Made by a program: the position numbers and the translations under genes. The notes below the pieces were generated by a model, which saw only the letters and a program-made list of their open reading frames with translations, ran no database searches and was not told the origin of the DNA. Shown here piece after piece: positions 59,251-64,000 of a stretch of DNA of 64,000 bases (position 1 is its first letter; each line of letters starts with the position of its first letter). The DNA comes from Cristatella mucedo. Its lineage: Eukaryota; Bryozoa; Phylactolaemata; Cristatellidae. Location of the stretch: contig WPIO01000024.1 of the NCBI GenBank assembly GCA_009760855.2, positions 3,182,501 to 3,246,500 on the forward strand. Reading direction: 5' to 3'.

Positions 59251-60711
59251 AAGCAAGCGAGAGCTCGCGGCCGGTAAACTGCCGGATCCAGCCATGAGGA
59301 GATGCTATGTTAAATAAGTGCTACACGTTACGAAATGCCACCCCGAGCCGGACGAGCGACACGGAGGCGAGCGAGGAGCGGCCGCCTTCCTCGTGACTCA
59401 CTTTGTTGACACGTGACACACTCTCACTCAGCCGAAAACTGCGCCCTCGCTTGTTCGCAGCCGGATCCAGCGCTGACGCCTATGACGCACGTCGATCGAA
59501 GGTCGGCGGCTAAAAACGGCGGCGAAGTGCTCGCTCGTCATGCGCACGCGCGCGCGCAGCGACAGGCGGCGGCCGCGGCGGTGGCGGATGAAGCTGAGTG
59601 CAGAGTGCGCTCGAACTCGTGTCTGTTTCTTGCTACTGAAAACGAGCCCCGTTCGCTTTCCGGCTTTTTGCCGGATTGGTTTTACGCGCGAGAGCGACGA
59701 CCCGGGCGGTGGCGTCGGCATTTTACTTTCAGAGCGCGCCAGCCGCTCTGTCGCTTCCGAGGCTGCGGCAGAGGCTACTCAGAGCCGCCACTGCCGCCGC
59801 CGAGCTCGGCGATCACTAATTAGATCTGCATTGATCACGAGCGCCGAGCCTAGCGCGAGCCTAACGCGCTTAGTCTGGTAGCCACCGCCGACTCGGAATT
59901 TTGAGCCGTCCTCGGCGCTCTGCCAAGCGCTGCCCGAACGCCATTGTGGGCTTTGTCGAATTATCGCGTCGGATTTCCTTCGCGGGCGCGCGCTCGGATG
60001 GAGTTCGCTGGGACGAGCGGCCGGCGCGATGCGGTAGGATATCGGATCGAGTTCGCCAAGAGGGCAGGCGGTGCCTCGGCTCAAAGGTCGCTTGCCGAAA
60101 AGTGGATCCGTGGACGTCACGCCTTTTTTCGAGGCTAAAGCTTCCACAAACGACCGCGTCGGCTCGCGCCAGAACCGCGAAGCTGCAAGAACTGTAAAGC
60201 CAGCCCAATGAGCTGCACTATGTATTTTCCCGCTTAGAAAATTCTTGCCAGTCTTGGGCCGAAGGCTGCTAAATTGTCAAGCTCCGTAAGGGGTAATACT
60301 ACGGCGGCGTACGTGGCTCGAAACTAGTACGATCGCGTTGCTACAATTCTTTGGAGACCAATGACTAGTGTTCCGTGCGAAGTGGGGTACTGGGCAGCGA
60401 GTACTGGGAGCGGTGAAAATACGGCGGGACAGTCGGGCCGGCCGGCCGGCCGGCGCCTCGAGCTAACCATTAGGTCGGAAAACCATCCCCATCCTAAGTC
60501 GCAGGCGTCAAAGGATCGGCTTGCTTCGGCAAAAGACCATACTTACAGTGTGCAAGTATTGCCTGGGAAGCGAGTCGGCGATGGCGCCGTCAGAAGCAGC
60601 CGATTGGAAGACGCCGCTTAGATGTCGCTTGTAGATCAGGGAAATTCACCTCCGCTCGCGAAGAGTGTGTCGATTCATTTGCAGCGAGCTGCAGCTCCGA
60701 TTCACTCGACT
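59251..60711. other. CpG-rich region, no supported gene
   Basis: Island-like composition from about 59340 to 60120, with (GCCG)n near 60436. Promoter-like; no exon recognised. Confidence 0.4.
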
Positions 60712-61008
60712 GGACTGCTGGGTAGAGTTGTCAACTGGCGAGAAGAAAGCGAATTCGTGCTCTTTTGTAACAGCAAACGCAGCTTCACTAGCGTCGGCAT
60801 ACCAACGAAGACTACTCATCCAAGTTACTGCAGCCCGAGTGTGGTCGAATTCGGGAGAAATTTTGTCTCGGTTTGGGGCTGCATCAGCAGATACAACGTA
60901 GGAGACTTGCACCGCAGCATAACGCAAGATGTCTATTTGAACTCTCAGAATTTAGGACTCTCACGTGCGATATTGAAACGGCAACGTGCTAGATCGGACG
61001 GATTATGA
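60712..61008 (+). pseudogene. Tc1-like transposase relic, central DDE part
   Basis: WREESEFVLFCNSKRSF, VVEFGRNFVSVWGCIS and NVGDLHRSI match the central region of Tc1 transposases (second catalytic Asp area and VWGCFS-type motif). The catalytic Asp appears changed (FCNSK where FSDES-type is usual). It is interrupted downstream by SINE 2. Confidence 0.68.
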
Positions 61009-61141
61009 CTTCAGCATAAAGTACCGGCAGTTCATGAAAAATAAGGGCTAACATCCGGCTGTGCGATAGTCTGCGGTTAGGTGGCGTAAAAGCCGAAGTC
61101 GTGTCATAGTCAGACTGCTACATTCCAGACTTTAAGCTATA

Positions 61142-61315
61142 TGAGCCGTGATGGAACACTAGGTAAGGCGGTTGCTTTCACGACCTCGGGACCGAGGTCG
61201 TGAGTTCGATTCCTGCGATGGGCGATCTTTTATCGCCACTGCAAGCGATGGTGATAGCCGTCAAGGCTCTTCTGTAGCTATACAAAAGAGACTGTTCCAT
61301 CAGCTAGGATTTATT
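61142..61315 (+). mobile_element. SINE 2, near-intact, inside the Tc1-like relic
   Basis: Box A-like TGGAACACTAGG, box B AGTTCGATTCC, and body TTTATCGCCACTGCAAGCGA. It differs from the copy at 31432 at only a modest number of sites. Confidence 0.87.
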
Positions 61316-61554
61316 TGCTTTATTTAGGCTGCGTAGATTGAGCTCTAGCCGTTGCGTCCGAAGCGGGAGTTGTGCCCCCAAGGAGCAGTTCAGCAGTGCA
61401 TTGGTACTCGGGGCGCTGCATGTGAGCTGTAGTACGCCACGGTTGGTTCCGGAAGCCAGTAACCCTCCGCAGCTATAGAAAATAGTGCTCTACGTAAAGG
61501 ATACGGACGTGTGTGAAAAAATCGCATCGTGAAACTCGATTACGTTCGCTGACA

Positions 61555-61890
61555 TGAAAGCAATTCAAAATACAGTGCAGCCAAAGTTGAGTATCTCTGT
61601 AGAAAATTATCCGAGTTTTTCTTTAATGTCTCACGGCAGTTGACGGAGTGGCCGAGTCAGACTCCGGACCTTAATCCAATCGAGCAATTGCATAATAAGG
61701 ATCTATGTATGGCAGCTCGGAGTCCGCATCACTTCTTCTTGTGCAATTATTTCCACTTTCAACGAGTTTGGAGTTATGGTGTTACGGCGAATTTTTGTCA
61801 TGGTGAATTTTTGCGAGCATTTGATAAGCTCCATTCCTGCGTTGTACGACAGGCCGCTGCAAATAATGATGGAGCCATATCGTAATAGCT
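61555..61890 (+). pseudogene. Tc1-like transposase relic, C-terminal part
   Basis: EWPSQTPDLNPIEQL is the hallmark third-acidic-residue block of Tc1 transposases, followed by degraded sequence to a stop near 61885. With 60712-61008 it forms one relic split by a SINE and decay. Terminal inverted repeats were not found. Confidence 0.72.
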
Positions 61891-62139
61891 CAGTAAATTA
61901 AGTGCGATGCGTTTCTTTTTCTCAAAAAACCAGCGAGCATAATTTCGGTAAGAGCAACATTCGACGTGTAATCTAAAAACATGTGAGTTAGCAGCTGTCG
62001 TCGGCTCCGGACATCTAAATTATTTGACATTTGAGATTACATGTGTAAGGCAGATGCTTCTGCAAAATAATAAACATCGTTCCGGACAGCGAGAAACTGC
62101 AGCTTTAGTTCAGGCAATTAGCGATCCTTGACATTTAAA

Positions 62140-62325
62140 GTGAGCAAAATAGCCTACATGTTTCTCTTAGAATTTGCTCCTTCCGTGCTAATCGTCATGT
62201 GTGCCCTAATGTGTGTTGACTCGTGCATGATGTTGCTACACAATTGATCTGCATCCTTTCCGGCAAATGCAAAGTGCCTAGAAAGAGATTTAGTTCTCTT
62301 TGGGTGCTGTACATATATTTTAGTA
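62140..62325 (+). mobile_element. LINE family A-like 3' end, degraded
   Basis: CAAATGCAAAGTGCCTAGAA, AGATTTAGTTCTCTTTGGGT and an AT-rich tail. Confidence 0.6.
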
Positions 62326-62590
62326 ATAATAATAATATATAATACATTTGATATAGCGCCCTCAGAGAACTCGATCTCTTTCCGGGCACTTTACATGCTT
62401 TACATACTTTGCTGCAAGGGAACCGCGAGTGGTAGTATGCTCAATGATAACACGCATAACACGGTAGAGGTGACGTACATTACAGGGTCAGCATGTAAAT
62501 ATGGTTTGTGGCAGCATTCGCACAGTCAGCACGCATTAGCACGTAAAGGTCGAATCCCAGGGACCCACTAAAGGCTGGGATTAGTATTAT
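62326..62590 (-). mobile_element. LINE family A 3' end
   Basis: (AAT)n, ATACATTTGATATAGCGCCC and reverse-complement GCATGCTGAC-type motifs. It is tail-to-tail with the preceding copy. Confidence 0.72.
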
Positions 62591-63039
62591 TATTATTAAA
62601 TATGAATGATGATTGGTGCGCCTTCCCGCTGGGCTAGCATAGATGATCCGGTCGCCACCGTGCACCAGTTTGCTCTGTTCTAGCAGAGTCCACACAGCGA
62701 GCATAACACGGGCATGCGGCTCTTATTTGACTGCTTTTCAACGCCGAAACGAAATGAGTCAAATACAAGAAGACGTCATGCGCACAGCAAACCGCGCTCG
62801 CGCGCTGCTCGGCTACTCGACAAGAGCGCAGCGCCTGAGCGACGAGGCGGCGACGTTTCAGAGCCTCGTCGCTGTCATGTCGTCGATGTCGTCTTGTCCT
62901 CGCGCGATGTCAACGACGACGAGCGCTGCGGCTGCGCTGACTTTCGCGAAACGTCGCTAGCAGCAGCAGCGAGCTGCAGCAGCAGCCCAAAGCGTGCGCA
63001 CAAACGCGTGCGCCTGAAACGCTGCTGCTGCTGCTGCGA

Positions 63040-63354
63040 ATGAAATGCAGCCGCGAGAAGACTGGCTTTTTCAAAACGTTTAGGCGTCAAAAGACGGTAA
63101 GCTCCCAGTCAAGATCCCGTTCTCGATGCGCAAGCGAGCGCGGGGGGGGGGGAAGCGCCCCCCTCGCAGCCGGCAGCCCTGGCGTCACGTTCTCCGGGCG
63201 CGGGACCGCCGTTGTGAAGATGGGGCGTAAAAAGGCCAAGGTCGAGCTCGAGTCGGCAGGAGCGTACCGGAAGAGTAGTTTGGGGATTTCGGAGGGGGGG
63301 GTTGAGGCGACGGCTACGACGTGCGGACCTTGGGCGGCGGGAGCAGCCAATTAG
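63040..63354 (+). CDS. Possible first-exon region, unrecognised
   Basis: A CpG-rich stretch has ATGGGGCG in a good start context at 63220 (MGRKKAKVELESAGAYRKSS), ending in a stop at 63352-63354 unless spliced before it. The basic start recalls nuclear or ribosome-associated proteins, but no family is recognised and no donor is compelling. It may be non-coding. Confidence 0.2.
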   Translation: MKCSREKTGFFKTFRRQKTVSSQSRSRSRCASERGGGGSAPLAAGSPGVTFSGRGTAVVKMGRKKAKVELESAGAYRKSSLGISEGGVEATATTCGPWAAGAAN

Positions 63355-63417
63355 CAGGAGAGGCAGGAGGCAAGCTTTTCGGAGTGCACCCGATCGTTCG
63401 CCCGGCGGCCCAAACCC

Positions 63418-63447
63418 GCCACGGCCGCCACGGCCGCCACGGCCGCC
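63418..63447. repeat. 9-bp (GCCACGGCC)n repeat
   Basis: Three to four units in the CpG-rich block. Confidence 0.85.
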
Positions 63448-63649
63448 ACAGCTTCGGCCCGCCCCCATCTCGGCCCATCGGGCGCCGCATGTGAAGCCGC
63501 AAGCGGCCGCTTAGACGGAGCTTTTGCCTCGAGCTCCGCCTGCGAGAACCGGCGATGCGCAGTCGGTCATTTTCGGAGTCGCTCTCACGGTCGACGCGAA
63601 GCGAGTAGCGCTGCGCCTCGACAACGAAAAGCAGTAAATTAATCAAGTA

Positions 63650-64000
63650 AATCTATTTAATCTAGCAGTTAACGAGAGTTATATTGATAATAATAATGGT
63701 TAATTGATTTAATAGTTAACAATGTTAATTGTCAGGCAATTGTTTATAAATAATAATATTTCTTGATTATACGTAATAATATTAAGTCAAGTAAATTAAT
63801 TCAGTAAACCTGGAGAATTCATCTAAATCTAGTAAGCTAATATGTTGTGACTTCCTGTACTATCGTGACAGCTTCAACCTCTTGTATCTGTATGGCAAAA
63901 GGGCAGCGTGCTAAATCAGCCAGAATATGACGGTACCCTAGACCATTTGTACTTCTTGAGCTATTACTATTGGTAACAGGCCACATTGTAATTTATTGCT
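63650..64000. other. AT-rich end of the window
   Basis: TTAAT/AATAAT-rich sequence from about 63640 to 63840 follows abruptly after the CpG-rich block. No gene seen. Confidence 0.45.

Overview
This window is nuclear DNA from an animal, most likely an invertebrate that is not a standard model species. The evidence is split genes with GT-AG introns, an animal-type SPRTN protease gene, many truncated LINE copies of the CR1/L2 type, tRNA-derived SINEs, relics of MULE-like and Tc1-like DNA transposons, and very long (CT)n, (AT)n and (TCGG)n arrays. I cannot name the species. No operon, CRISPR, rRNA or convincing tRNA gene is present. Nearly all open frames in the CT, TCGG and GCN arrays are by-products of simple repeats.

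Two genes can be modelled with splice sites and phases that all agree. On the + strand, SPRTN (DNA-protein crosslink metalloprotease) spans 35132-45579 in six exons and encodes about 640 residues, with an intact HExxH site and two C-terminal UBZ4-type zinc fingers. On the - strand, a four-exon gene at 53775-50793 encodes about 459 residues, with an N-terminal coiled coil and a C-terminal death-domain-like module. I do not recognise its orthologue. The two genes converge and are separated by about 5.2 kb of repeats.

Upstream of SPRTN, 26035-31965 holds a decayed partial copy of the same gene. Intron 1, intron 5, the zinc-finger part of exon 6 and the 3' UTR recur in the same order and orientation, with stops and lost cysteines. 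Because introns are included, this is a DNA-level tandem duplication and not a retrocopy. A MULE-like transposon relic (32380-33238) lies between the copy and the gene.

Layout: 1-12 kb is GC/CpG-rich unique sequence with SINEs, LINE family B (8725-10085), a (TCGG)n array and a 12-bp minisatellite. 12-25 kb is simple repeats, tandem duplications, LINE and SINE copies and CpG-rich blocks. 26-46 kb is the SPRTN pseudogene and gene. 46-50 kb is CT arrays, a LINE tail and a transposon-derived coding relic. 50-54 kb is the death-domain gene. 54-59 kb is sparse sequence with SINEs, a LINE and CT arrays. 59-64 kb is CpG-rich DNA with a Tc1-like relic carrying a SINE, two LINE tails and a possible first exon near 63.2 kb.

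The retroelements seem to work as a system: the tRNA-derived SINE 1 ends in nearly the same 3' hairpin as LINE family A, which suggests that SINE 1 uses that LINE's reverse transcriptase.
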